DNA of 64,000 nucleotides from Streptomyces sp. DH-12. GTDB lineage: Bacteria > Actinomycetota > Actinomycetes > Streptomycetales > Streptomycetaceae. The stretch spans positions 3,884,501 to 3,948,500 of the forward strand of contig NZ_PPFB01000001.1 in the NCBI RefSeq assembly GCF_002899455.1, read 5' to 3'. Positions 44,694-53,008 of the stretch are shown one piece after another. The notes beneath the pieces were generated by a model. That model saw only the letters and a list, made by a program, of their open reading frames with translations. It did no database searches and was not told the origin of the DNA. The first letter of the stretch is position 1. Every line of letters starts with the position of its first letter. Both the position numbers and the translations under genes were made by a program.

Positions 44694-47093
44694 TCAACGG
44701 TCCACTCTCTCACCCGTGCCGGACGGGTCGGCGCTTTCCGGTGCGGTGTCCGGGGCCGGGTCACTCGGCTGCTCCGGGCCGCCCTTCCGGGTGTCCGGCG
44801 CGGACTCCTGGGTGGGACGCCTCTCGGAGGCTTCGGGGTTCTTCGGGCCGCCGGCGTCCGCGTCCGCCGTGGTCTCCGGTTCCCACTCCTCGGCCTCGCG
44901 GGCCGCGGCGCGCTTGCGCTGGGTGTACATCCGGAAGCCGGCCAGGACGAGCAGCAGCACGCCGCCGCCGATGACCAGCATCACCGTCGCGGTGATCTCG
45001 GTCACCTTCACGTCGAACGTGACGGGCTGGCCGTAGGGCCGGCCGTCCTGCGTATAGAGCTGGGCGACCAGGGTGGCCCGGCCGTTGGCGTTGGCGTTCG
45101 TGGTGAACTTCACCGACTGGCTGTGGCCGCCGGAGACGGTGACGGGCTGCTCCTCGTAGGCGTTGCCGTCGATCTCCAGGCGGGTCGGGCTGGTGGAGGT
45201 GAGCCGCAGCACCAGGTGCTCGACGCCCTGCACCAGGTTGTTCTGGACCGTCACGGGAATCGTGGCGCTGCGGCCGGAGAGCTTGGTCTCCGACTTCTCG
45301 ATCAGCCGGACCTGGCTGCTCAGCGTGTCCAGGTACGTCTCGACGCCGCTGCGGTAGATCGCCGCCTCGGCCGGCCGGCCGCGCCACGACGCCGCCATGC
45401 CCCGGTTCAGGGCGCGCCCGAACGGCGTCACCACGCGGGACTGGTCGGAGAGGATCACTTTGAAGCGGTCGAGCTTGTCCTGCGTCCTGGCGATCTGCTC
45501 GAAGGCCGACCGCGGGAGCTCCTGCTTGCGCAGCGACTTCGGGTACGCGGACGCCGGGGGCACGTCGGTGCCGGCGGCCGGGTCCGGCTTGGACTTCGCG
45601 GCCGTCGTGAGGTCCTGCGGCTCCGACCAGGTGCTGCCCTGGAGGACGCCGATGACCTCGGCCATGGTCTGGGCCTGGGCGGCGGACGGGGTGCGCTGCG
45701 GGGCGACCACGACGCTGCGCGGTCGGTCCGTCTGCAGGGCGAGGGTGAGGCTCTGAGCCAGGAAGCGCTGCACCGCCTGGGTGGAGGCGGAGGCCCTGGT
45801 CATGTCGCCGTCGAAGGCGGTGGACAGCCGTGCGTCCGCGACCACGGCCGTGGTGCCGCCGCCGATGGGCCGGGGTGCGGTGGGCGTGTAGGTCAGGTCG
45901 CGGCCCCCTTCGAAGGTGTCGCCACGGGTGATCACCTTGTCGGCGCCGGCCGAGGTCGAGACCTTGACGATGGCGGGGTCCACGGCGCCCTCGACGGGCC
46001 AGGCGAAGTCCGTGCTGGGCTTGACGTGCAGGATCGACTCGACGGTGCCGGCGGCGACGTCGGTGGCCTCCTTGAGGTGGCGCAGCGAGCCGGTGACCGA
46101 CGTGCCGTGGTGGGCCAGGGAGGCGAGGTCGGGGTCGCCGAACGGCAGCGCGACGACCTCCTTGTCCTCCACCGCCTTCTGCACCTCGGTGAGCCAGCGC
46201 TTGGCGACCGCCTGGTGGCCGCCGACGACGTTCTTGTCGTCCGCGTTCTCACCGGGGATCTCGTACCGGGTGGTCATCGCCTCGACGGAGGCGAGCAGGT
46301 CCGGGTCGATCACCCAGGTGACGTCGAGGTCCCGTCCGAGGGCCACCATCCGGTCGAGACGGCCGCCCGGGGAGATCTCCTCGGCGAGCTCGTCGTCGTG
46401 GAAGACGGGCGTCTGTTCCTCGTCCGAGCCGGTCTCCGCCGTCATGTGGACGGAGGAGATCAGCGGCCACATGAACGTCGTCTTCGTCTTGGTGTCCGCT
46501 GCCTCGGGCTGCCACGGCAGGAACGTGTGGCGGACGCCGAGCGTCTGCTCCCACGGCTGGTCGGACGTCTCGCCGGAGAGGGTGACGGACAGCTCGTAGA
46601 CGCCGTCCTGACCGAGGTCCAGTTCGTCCGTCGGCACGGAGATCGTGTAGGGCTGCGAGACCCCGGGGGTGAGCTTGGAGAACTTCTCGGTGTACTTGTC
46701 GTCGATCTCCGCTCCGAGGGGGCCGTCGATGTCACCGGAGTTCTTGGCGAGCGTGTCGATGCTGGAGCGGGTGTTGAGCAGTGGCCCCACCCGGAGACCG
46801 ACGGAGGCGTCGGTGACGGCCCGCTTGCCCTTGTTGGTCACCGTCCCGGAGACGGTGACGGTGTCGCCCTCGGCGGGGGCGCTGGGCGTGAGGGAGTCGA
46901 CGGAGACGGCCACCGATCCGTCGTCGGAGGCGGCCCGCGGCACGGCCGGGGCGGCGGCTTCCGCGGAGGGCGCGGCGGACAGCTGGACGAGCCCGGCCAG
47001 GAGGGGCGTCCCGGCGAGCAGGGCACCGGAGCGCCGCAGCCAGCGGCGGGCAGGTGAGGGACTGGTCCCCTGGAAGTCTGCCGCCTCGGCCAC
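44694..47093 (-). CDS. DUF6049 family secreted membrane protein
   Basis: A 799-residue protein with a signal sequence (RRWLRRSGALLAGTPLLAGL, cleavage near AEA). An extracellular immunoglobulin-like start (VTVSGTVTNKGKRAV) precedes a central domain with polysaccharide-deacetylase-like secondary structure but no clear catalytic triad (WVIDPDLL, ALPFGDPDLASL). Another beta-rich region, a C-terminal membrane segment (ITATVMLVIGGGVLLLVLAG) and an acidic cytoplasmic tail follow. GTG 47093. The position before murJ matches Rv3909 of M. tuberculosis. A role in envelope growth with MurJ is inferred; biochemical function unknown. Confidence 0.85.
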   Translation of the reverse strand: MAEAADFQGTSPSPARRWLRRSGALLAGTPLLAGLVQLSAAPSAEAAAPAVPRAASDDGSVAVSVDSLTPSAPAEGDTVTVSGTVTNKGKRAVTDASVGLRVGPLLNTRSSIDTLAKNSGDIDGPLGAEIDDKYTEKFSKLTPGVSQPYTISVPTDELDLGQDGVYELSVTLSGETSDQPWEQTLGVRHTFLPWQPEAADTKTKTTFMWPLISSVHMTAETGSDEEQTPVFHDDELAEEISPGGRLDRMVALGRDLDVTWVIDPDLLASVEAMTTRYEIPGENADDKNVVGGHQAVAKRWLTEVQKAVEDKEVVALPFGDPDLASLAHHGTSVTGSLRHLKEATDVAAGTVESILHVKPSTDFAWPVEGAVDPAIVKVSTSAGADKVITRGDTFEGGRDLTYTPTAPRPIGGGTTAVVADARLSTAFDGDMTRASASTQAVQRFLAQSLTLALQTDRPRSVVVAPQRTPSAAQAQTMAEVIGVLQGSTWSEPQDLTTAAKSKPDPAAGTDVPPASAYPKSLRKQELPRSAFEQIARTQDKLDRFKVILSDQSRVVTPFGRALNRGMAASWRGRPAEAAIYRSGVETYLDTLSSQVRLIEKSETKLSGRSATIPVTVQNNLVQGVEHLVLRLTSTSPTRLEIDGNAYEEQPVTVSGGHSQSVKFTTNANANGRATLVAQLYTQDGRPYGQPVTFDVKVTEITATVMLVIGGGVLLLVLAGFRMYTQRKRAAAREAEEWEPETTADADAGGPKNPEASERRPTQESAPDTRKGGPEQPSDPAPDTAPESADPSGTGERVDR

Positions 47094-47291
47094 GCGCTCG
47101 CCCGTCCCTTGTCGTCAGTGGTCGTCGGAATGTGCGTCCAGGCATGGTAACGAGGTGCGAGAAGGGGAAGTGCCGCGGACCGGTGCTCAAGATCGAGCGG
47201 TGCGCGCCTTGTCCATGATCGCCACAGGTGTCCGTCCGCGCGCCTTTTTCCGGGCGCTCCGGGCCGTGCGGGCCACGTACCCTCTTCTGTT

Positions 47292-48758
47292 GTGCCGAAC
47301 GCCAACGAAGCAACCAGTGCCCTGAGCCAGGTGCAGGACCGCGCCGTGAGTGAACTGCTGCGGGTCGCCCCTGTCGCCGACGACCTAGCCCGCCGTTTCC
47401 AGGAGGCGGGGTTCTCACTCGCCCTGGTCGGCGGCTCGGTGCGGGACGCGCTGCTCGGCCGCCTCGGCAACGATCTGGACTTCACGACCGACGCCCGCCC
47501 GCAGGACATCCTGAAGATCATGCGTCCCTGGGCGGACGCCGTCTGGGACGTCGGGATCGCCTTCGGGACGGTCGGCGCCCAGAAGGAGGCGCGCGTCGGG
47601 GACACCGAGCGGAGCTTCCAGATCGAGGTGACCACCTACCGGTCCGAGGCGTACGACCGCACGTCGCGCAAGCCGGAGGTGTCCTACGGCGACTCCATCG
47701 AGGACGACCTCGTCCGCCGTGACTTCACCGTCAACGCGATGGCCGTCGCCCTCCCCGAGAAGAGGTTCATCGATCCGCACGGCGGTCTGCGGGACCTCGC
47801 CGAGCGGGTGCTGCGTACGCCGGGGACGCCCGAGGAGTCCTTCTCCGACGATCCGCTGCGGATGATGCGGGCGGCGCGCTTCGCCGCTCAGCTCGACTTC
47901 GAGGTGGCCCCCGAGGTCGTCACGGCGATGAAGGAGATGGCGGGACGCATCGAGATCGTCTCTGCCGAGCGGGTGCGGGACGAGCTGAACAAGCTGATCC
48001 TTTCCGCGCACCCCCGCAAGGGCCTCACCCTGCTCGTGGACACCGGGATCGCCTCGTACGTGCTGCCGGAGCTGCCGGCCCTGCACCTGGAGCGCGACGA
48101 GCACCACCGGCACAAGGACGTCTACGAGCACACCTTGACCGTGCTGGAGCAGGCGATGGCCCTGGAGGAGGACGGTCCCGACCTGACCCTTCGCCTCGCC
48201 GCCCTGCTGCACGACATCGGCAAGCCCCGCACACGCCGCTTCGAGAAGGACGGCCGCGTCTCCTTCCATCACCACGAAGTGGTCGGGGCGAAGATGACCA
48301 AGAAGCGCATGACCGCCCTGAAGTACTCCAACGAACTGGTGAAGGACGTCTCCCGGCTCGTCGAGCTGCACCTGCGGTTCCACGGCTACGGCACGGGAGA
48401 GTGGACGGACTCCGCGGTCCGCCGCTACGTCCGCGACGCGGGGCCGCTCCTCGGCCGGCTCCACAAGCTGACCCGCTCGGACTGCACCACGCGGAACCGG
48501 CGCAAGGCCGCCGCGCTCGCCCGTGCGTACGACGGGCTGGAGGAGCGCATCGTCCAGCTTCAGGAGAAGGAGGAGCTGGACTCCATCCGACCGGACCTCG
48601 ACGGCAACCAGATCATGGAGATCCTGGGCGTCAAGCCGGGGCCGGCGGTCGGGAAGGCCTACAAACACCTGCTGGAGCTCCGGCTGGAGAACGGCCCCAT
48701 GGAACACGACGAGGCCGTGAAGGCTCTCCAGGAGTGGTGGGCCGAGCAGCAGGGCTGA
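47292..48758 (+). CDS. cca: CCA tRNA nucleotidyltransferase
   Basis: A 488-residue class II nucleotidyltransferase that adds or repairs the 3' CCA of tRNAs; both tRNAs in this window lack an encoded CCA. The catalytic region is LVGGSVRDALLGRLGNDLDFTTDA. The RNA-binding motif DPLRMMRAARFAAQL follows, then an HD domain (LLHDIGKPRTRR, HHHEVVGA). The start is GTG 47292 with no recognisable ribosome site, and TACCCT lies about 10 bp before, so a leaderless mRNA is possible. It is divergent from the DUF6049 gene. The MutT gene found between the two in mycobacteria is absent. Confidence 0.93.
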   Translation: MPNANEATSALSQVQDRAVSELLRVAPVADDLARRFQEAGFSLALVGGSVRDALLGRLGNDLDFTTDARPQDILKIMRPWADAVWDVGIAFGTVGAQKEARVGDTERSFQIEVTTYRSEAYDRTSRKPEVSYGDSIEDDLVRRDFTVNAMAVALPEKRFIDPHGGLRDLAERVLRTPGTPEESFSDDPLRMMRAARFAAQLDFEVAPEVVTAMKEMAGRIEIVSAERVRDELNKLILSAHPRKGLTLLVDTGIASYVLPELPALHLERDEHHRHKDVYEHTLTVLEQAMALEEDGPDLTLRLAALLHDIGKPRTRRFEKDGRVSFHHHEVVGAKMTKKRMTALKYSNELVKDVSRLVELHLRFHGYGTGEWTDSAVRRYVRDAGPLLGRLHKLTRSDCTTRNRRKAAALARAYDGLEERIVQLQEKEELDSIRPDLDGNQIMEILGVKPGPAVGKAYKHLLELRLENGPMEHDEAVKALQEWWAEQQG

Positions 48759-48766
48759 CAACGAGA

Positions 48767-48800
48767 GCGGGGGCATGTTTCACGTGAAACATGCCCCCGC
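48767..48800. other. parS: 34-bp perfect palindrome with parS at its centre
   Basis: A perfect parS (48776-48791) is extended on both sides by complementary GCGGGGGCA / TGCCCCCGC, giving a 34-bp perfect palindrome, 8 bp after the cca stop. In RNA it would fold as a terminator-like hairpin; in DNA the centre is a ParB site. Confidence 0.92.
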
Positions 48801-48806
48801 ACACGA

Positions 48807-48846
48807 ACTGAGGGGTGGTGTTTCACGTGAAACACCACCCCTCAGT
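48807..48846. other. parS: 40-bp perfect palindrome with parS at its centre
   Basis: A second perfect parS (48819-48834) is extended by ACTGAGGGGTGG / CCACCCCTCAGT into a 40-bp perfect palindrome that ends 6 bp before the LppU gene's stop. The two parS centres are 43 bp apart, about four helical turns. Confidence 0.92.
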
Positions 48847-48852
48847 GTCGTC

Positions 48853-49338
48853 TTACTTGTCCTTCAGGCAGAGCAGGAAGCTCTTGCTGCCGTTGGTCTC
48901 CGTGTAGACGTACTCGAAGTCCTTGGCGGCTGCCTCGCACTTGCTCTGCGCCGTCAGGCCGGAGAAGTCGCCCTCGACCTTGGCCAGCACCGTGTACTGC
49001 GCCTTCGCGTCACCGCAGTCGACGACCTCGAGGTCCGGGTCGTTGTCGTCCGTGCTGCCCCGGTGCATGCAGTCGCCCACGGCGGCCGCGCTGGCGTCGT
49101 CGCGGCTCGCGATCCACCCGCCGATGGCCACACCCGCGACGATCAGCACGATCACGATGTTCTTGATCATCTTGAAGCTGATCTTGCGACCCTGCTGCTG
49201 CGGGGGCACCGGAGCTCCCGGCGGCGGGAAGCCGGGCTGGCCGGCCTGCTGCGGGAAGGGGGGCTGGCCCTGGGGCTGGCCGTAGGGCTGCTGCTGGCCC
49301 TGGGCGAACGGGTTGCCCTGGGGCGGCGGAGTGGTCAC
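48853..49338 (-). CDS. LppU/SCO3897 family protein
   Basis: A 161-residue protein. The N-terminus (1-50) is Pro/Gln/Gly-rich (GQQQPYGQPQGQPPF). One membrane segment (about 56-78) is followed by an extracellular domain with four Cys (GDCMHRG, VDCGD, SKCEAA, LLCLKDK) likely to form two disulfides. GTG 49338. The family is limited to actinobacteria and its function is unknown. It converges on cca, with the two parS palindromes between them. Confidence 0.85.
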   Translation of the reverse strand: MTTPPPQGNPFAQGQQQPYGQPQGQPPFPQQAGQPGFPPPGAPVPPQQQGRKISFKMIKNIVIVLIVAGVAIGGWIASRDDASAAAVGDCMHRGSTDDNDPDLEVVDCGDAKAQYTVLAKVEGDFSGLTAQSKCEAAAKDFEYVYTETNGSKSFLLCLKDK

Positions 49339-49460
49339 TTGGGGGTCCCCCTATACGTAGGCATGTGACGCGAAAGTCGCGTCGGTAAGACCCACGTAAG
49401 CTATCGGTCCCCACCGACAACTCCGTAGCGAGATATGGCTCTGTGGCACTGATGTGACAC

Positions 49461-50723
49461 TTACTGGCGTCCAAAACGGGCCATAGTCACCGCAACCGCT
49501 CCGTAGGTAACGGCAATTGTTACCACCAGTGTGACCGAACGACCGTCCGAAGGGAGCACCAGGGCGGCAACGGCCGCAGCGCCGACGAACGCCACGTTGA
49601 ACAGCACGTCGTAGACCGAGAAGATCCGGCCACGATAATCGTCGTGCACGGAGGCCTGGACGATGGTGTCCGTGGCGATCTTCGCTCCCTGGGTGCTCAG
49701 GCCGAGGACGAACGCCCCCGCCAGCAGCGGGCCGGAGGCGAAGGGCAGGCCGAACGCCGGCTCCAGCACGGCCGCCGCAGCGGCGCACAGCACGATCCAG
49801 CGACCGGGCCCCACCCGCCCCGCGGCCCACGGCGTCAGCACGGCCGCGGCGAAGAAACCGGCGCCGGACACCCCCAACGCCAGCCCCAGCAGGGCGAGTC
49901 CCTCGTCCGTGGTCGACGTCAGGTGGTACCGGCACAGCATCAGCAGCATGACGAGCATTCCGCCGTAGCAGAAGCGCATGAGGAACATCGCCGTGAGCGC
50001 CCAGGCGGCGTCCCTGCGCGCTGGGGCCGCGAGATGACGTACGCCCGCGGCCAGGCCGCCGACCGTGCCGGAGAGAGCCGTGCCCAGCCGGGGACGCACC
50101 GGAGCGCGGTCCGGGCCGAGCAGTTCCCTGGCGATGCGCAGGGCCGCCAGTGCCGCGCACAGGTAGAGGACGGCGCCCACGAGCACGACGGCCGCGTCCG
50201 AGTCGGAGACGACCAGCCGGACCACGAAGGCCAGGCCGCCGCCCGCGGTCGCGGCGAGCGTCCCGGCGGTCGGGGAGAGGGAGTTGGCGATGACCAGCCG
50301 CTCGGTGTCCACCACACGGGGCAGCGCGGCGGAGAGTCCGGCGAGGACGAAGCGGTTGACGCCGGTGACGCACAGCGCGGCCACGAACAGGAGCCAGTCG
50401 GGGACCCGGACGAGGATCAGGACGGCGGTCACCGACGCCATCAGGGCGCGCAGCAGATTGCCGTGGAGGAAGACCTGGCGGCGGCACCAGCGGTCCAGCA
50501 GGACGCCGGCGAAGGGGCCGACGGCGGAGTAGGGCAGGAGCAGGACGGCCATCGCCGAGGCGATGGCCGCGGCCGAGGTCTGCCGTTCCGGGGAGAAGAC
50601 GACGTAGGCGGCGAGCGCGACCTGGAAGACCCCGTCGGCGCCCTGGGAGAGCAGCCGGACGGCGAGCAGGCGCCGGAAGCCCTGGAAGCGCAACAGAACG
50701 CGCAGGTCACGGACGACAGCCAT
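49461..50723 (-). CDS. MFS transporter
   Basis: A 420-residue membrane protein with about twelve hydrophobic segments and the major-facilitator loop GPFAGVLLDRWCRRQVFLHGNLLRA between segments 2 and 3. It resembles the MFS_3 (enterobactin-exporter-like) group. The substrate cannot be predicted. I chose ATG 50723 with GAGG upstream; the open frame continues further but is not conserved. It is 79 bp from the ino1 stop, with a strong terminator between, so it is expressed separately. Confidence 0.9.
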   Translation of the reverse strand: MAVVRDLRVLLRFQGFRRLLAVRLLSQGADGVFQVALAAYVVFSPERQTSAAAIASAMAVLLLPYSAVGPFAGVLLDRWCRRQVFLHGNLLRALMASVTAVLILVRVPDWLLFVAALCVTGVNRFVLAGLSAALPRVVDTERLVIANSLSPTAGTLAATAGGGLAFVVRLVVSDSDAAVVLVGAVLYLCAALAALRIARELLGPDRAPVRPRLGTALSGTVGGLAAGVRHLAAPARRDAAWALTAMFLMRFCYGGMLVMLLMLCRYHLTSTTDEGLALLGLALGVSGAGFFAAAVLTPWAAGRVGPGRWIVLCAAAAAVLEPAFGLPFASGPLLAGAFVLGLSTQGAKIATDTIVQASVHDDYRGRIFSVYDVLFNVAFVGAAAVAALVLPSDGRSVTLVVTIAVTYGAVAVTMARFGRQ

Positions 50724-50745
50724 GGGGCACAGCCTCACATACGAC

Positions 50746-50779
50746 GGGGGTCTCCGGGACACACGACCCGGAGACCCCC
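50746..50779 (-). terminator. Terminator after ino1
   Basis: A perfect 13-bp stem GGGGGTCTCCGGG / CCCGGAGACCCCC with an 8-nt loop, 24 bp after the inositol-phosphate synthase stop. Confidence 0.85.
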
Positions 50780-50802
50780 GACTGCCCGCTGTGGTCGCGC
50801 TT

Positions 50803-51885
50803 CTAGCGCTCGACCTCGCCCTTGATGAACTTCTCGACGTTCTCACGGGCCTGGTCGTCGAAGTACTGCACCGGCGGCGACTTCATGAAGTACGAGGAGG
50901 CCGACAGGATGGGGCCGCCGACGCCCCGGTCCTTGGCGATCTTCGCGGCGCGCAGGGCGTCGATGATGACACCGGCGGAGTTCGGGGAGTCCCAGACCTC
51001 GAGCTTGTACTCCAGGTTCAGCGGGACGTCACCGAACGCGCGGCCCTCGAGGCGGACGTAGGCCCACTTGCGGTCGTCCAGCCAGGCGACGTAGTCGGAC
51101 GGGCCGATGTGGACGTTCTTCTCGCCGAGCTCCCGGTCGGGGATCTGCGAGGTGACGGCCTGGGTCTTCGAGATCTTCTTCGACTCGAGGCGGTCGCGCT
51201 CGAGCATGTTCTTGAAGTCCATGTTGCCGCCGACGTTCAGCTGCATCGTGCGGTCCAGGACGACACCCCGGTCCTCGAACAGCTTCGCCATGACGCGGTG
51301 CGTGATGGTGGCGCCGACCTGCGACTTGATGTCGTCGCCGACGATGGGGACGCCCGCCTCGGTGAACTTGTCCGCCCACTCCTTGGTGCCGGCGATGAAG
51401 ACCGGAAGGGCGTTGACGAAGGCGACCTTGGCGTCGATGGCGCACTGGGCGTAGAACTTCGCCGCGTCCTCGGAGCCGACGGGCAGGTAGCAGACGAGGA
51501 CGTCGACCTGCTTGTCCTTGAGGACCTGCACGACGTCGACGGGCTCCTCGGCGGACTCCTCGATGGTCTCGCGGTAGTACTTGCCGAGACCGTCGAGCGT
51601 GTGGCCGCGCTGGACCGTCACGCCGGTGCGGGGAACGTCGCAGATCTTGATGGTGTTGTTCTCGGAGGCGCCGATGGCGTCCGCGAGGTCGAGACCGACC
51701 TTCTTGGCGTCCACGTCGAAGGCGGCGACGAATTCGACGTCACCGACGTGGTAGTCGCCGAACTGGACGTGCATCAGGCCCGGCACCTTGGACGCCGGGT
51801 CGGCGTCCTTGTAGTACTCGACTCCCTGCACCAGCGATGCGGCGCAGTTGCCCACGCCGACGATGGCTACGCGAACCGAACCCAT
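50803..51885 (-). CDS. ino1: Inositol-3-phosphate synthase
   Basis: A 360-residue NAD-dependent enzyme that converts glucose 6-phosphate to 1D-myo-inositol 3-phosphate, needed for mycothiol and phosphatidylinositol. The NAD site is IVGVGNCAASLVQG, and the active-site stretches NALPVFIAGTKEWADKF and GDDIKSQVGATITHR are present. ATG 51885. It lies 43 bp after the PadR gene on the same strand, so the regulator probably shares its transcript. Confidence 0.96.
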   Translation of the reverse strand: MGSVRVAIVGVGNCAASLVQGVEYYKDADPASKVPGLMHVQFGDYHVGDVEFVAAFDVDAKKVGLDLADAIGASENNTIKICDVPRTGVTVQRGHTLDGLGKYYRETIEESAEEPVDVVQVLKDKQVDVLVCYLPVGSEDAAKFYAQCAIDAKVAFVNALPVFIAGTKEWADKFTEAGVPIVGDDIKSQVGATITHRVMAKLFEDRGVVLDRTMQLNVGGNMDFKNMLERDRLESKKISKTQAVTSQIPDRELGEKNVHIGPSDYVAWLDDRKWAYVRLEGRAFGDVPLNLEYKLEVWDSPNSAGVIIDALRAAKIAKDRGVGGPILSASSYFMKSPPVQYFDDQARENVEKFIKGEVER

Positions 51886-51928
51886 TCCGGTTGCTCCCTG
51901 TGTGTACGAGTGAGGCCCCTGCGGGCTC

Positions 51929-52612
51929 TCACGTGGCGGTGTCGCCGGGCGTATCCGGCCGGGGGTCGTCCCCGGGCCGGGGCAGGTCGCCCGTCGCTCC
52001 AGATGTGGTGTCCTGCTGAGCGGGCCCCCCGGCGGCGGACCCCTTGAGGTCCCGGCCGGCCCGCTCGCTCTCGATGAGCTCGTTCAGCCAGCGCACTTCG
52101 CGCTCCACGGACTCCATCCCGTGGCGCTGGAGCTCAAGCGTGTAGTCGTCGAGGCGCTCCCGGGTCCGGGCAAAGGAGGCACGCATCTTCTCGAGGCGCT
52201 CCTCCAGCCGGCTGCGGCGGCCTTCCAGCACGCGCATGCGGACGTCGCGCGACGTCTGCCCGAAGAAGGCGAACCGAGCGGCGAACGTCTCGTCCTCGTA
52301 CGCGTCCGGTCCCGTCTGGGCGAGCAGCTGCTCGAAGTGCTCCTTGCCCTCCGCGGTCAGCCGGTAGACGATCTTGGCGCGGCGTCCCGTCAGCGGAGCG
52401 GCGAGGGCGTCCTCGGTGGTGTTCCCCGGCTCCTCGATCAACCAGCCGTTGGCGACCAGCGTCTTGAGGCAGGGATAGAGCGTCCCGTAACTGAACGCAC
52501 GGAACACACCCAGTGACGTATTGAGTCGTTTACGCAGCTCGTACCCGTGCATCGGCGCCTCGCGGAGCAGGCCGAGTACGGCGAACTCGAGGATTCCGGA
52601 ACGCCGGCTCAT
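51929..52612 (-). CDS. PadR family transcriptional regulator
   Basis: A 227-residue protein with a winged HTH of the PadR type (ILEFAVLGLLREAPMHGYELRKRL, FSYGTLYPCLKTL, KIVYRLTAEGKEHF) and a C-terminal coiled coil (RRSRLEERLEKMRASFARTRERLDDY). A low-complexity tail follows. ATG 52612 has GGGAGGCGACG. The promoter carries a perfect 23-bp inverted repeat (52685-52707) just downstream of its -10, suggesting autorepression and likely co-regulation of ino1. The inducing ligand is unknown. Confidence 0.9.
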   Translation of the reverse strand: MSRRSGILEFAVLGLLREAPMHGYELRKRLNTSLGVFRAFSYGTLYPCLKTLVANGWLIEEPGNTTEDALAAPLTGRRAKIVYRLTAEGKEHFEQLLAQTGPDAYEDETFAARFAFFGQTSRDVRMRVLEGRRSRLEERLEKMRASFARTRERLDDYTLELQRHGMESVEREVRWLNELIESERAGRDLKGSAAGGPAQQDTTSGATGDLPRPGDDPRPDTPGDTAT

Positions 52613-52684
52613 CGTCGCCTCCCCTCTGCCCCGGTCGCGCCGCGACGGACTCGTGTGCGGCTCGGAGCCGCCTTTATGTCGAGC

Positions 52685-52738
52685 TGATGTATCGACTCGA
52701 TACATCACGACGATAGAACGACCTTCCGGGGGCGACAA
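52685..52738 (-). promoter_or_regulatory. Promoter and operator of the PadR gene
   Basis: On the minus strand, TTGTCG (52733-52738) and TATCGT (52710-52715) with a 17-bp spacer. Directly downstream is the perfect inverted repeat TGATGTATCGA-C-TCGATACATCA (52685-52707), where a bound repressor would block transcription. ATGTA...TACAT half-sites are PadR-like. Confidence 0.72.
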
Positions 52739-52848
52739 GAGGGGGGAGGGTGAACGGGATCACATCACCGTTTCGTTGCGAGCAAGTTGCCTGATTTGAG
52801 GTGAACTTCTGGGCCCGGTGGGTTTTGGCGGTGCGTAGTCTGTGCGCC

Positions 52849-53001
52849 ATGCAGACCACCGGGAACCGAGTGACGACTGGGGGCGTCCCTGTCCCCGGTG
52901 CGGTACGGGTGAATGCGCCGAGCGCCGCACCCGTACTTCAGGGGGACCGGAAACCAGCCGCCGTTTCCAGGCGCGCAGAGGTGCGCCTGCCCGAGGAGTA
53001 G
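52849..53001 (+). CDS. Possible leaderless 50-aa ORF before the PBP gene
   Basis: ATG 52849 opens a 50-codon frame (MQTTGNRVTTGGVPVPGAVR and on to RRAEVRLPEE) whose stop overlaps the PBP ribosome site GAGGAG. TAGTCT about 8 bp before the ATG could be a -10, making the message leaderless. No family recognised; it may be only the 5' leader of the PBP mRNA. Confidence 0.3.
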   Translation: MQTTGNRVTTGGVPVPGAVRVNAPSAAPVLQGDRKPAAVSRRAEVRLPEE

Positions 53002-53008
53002 TCGTTCG

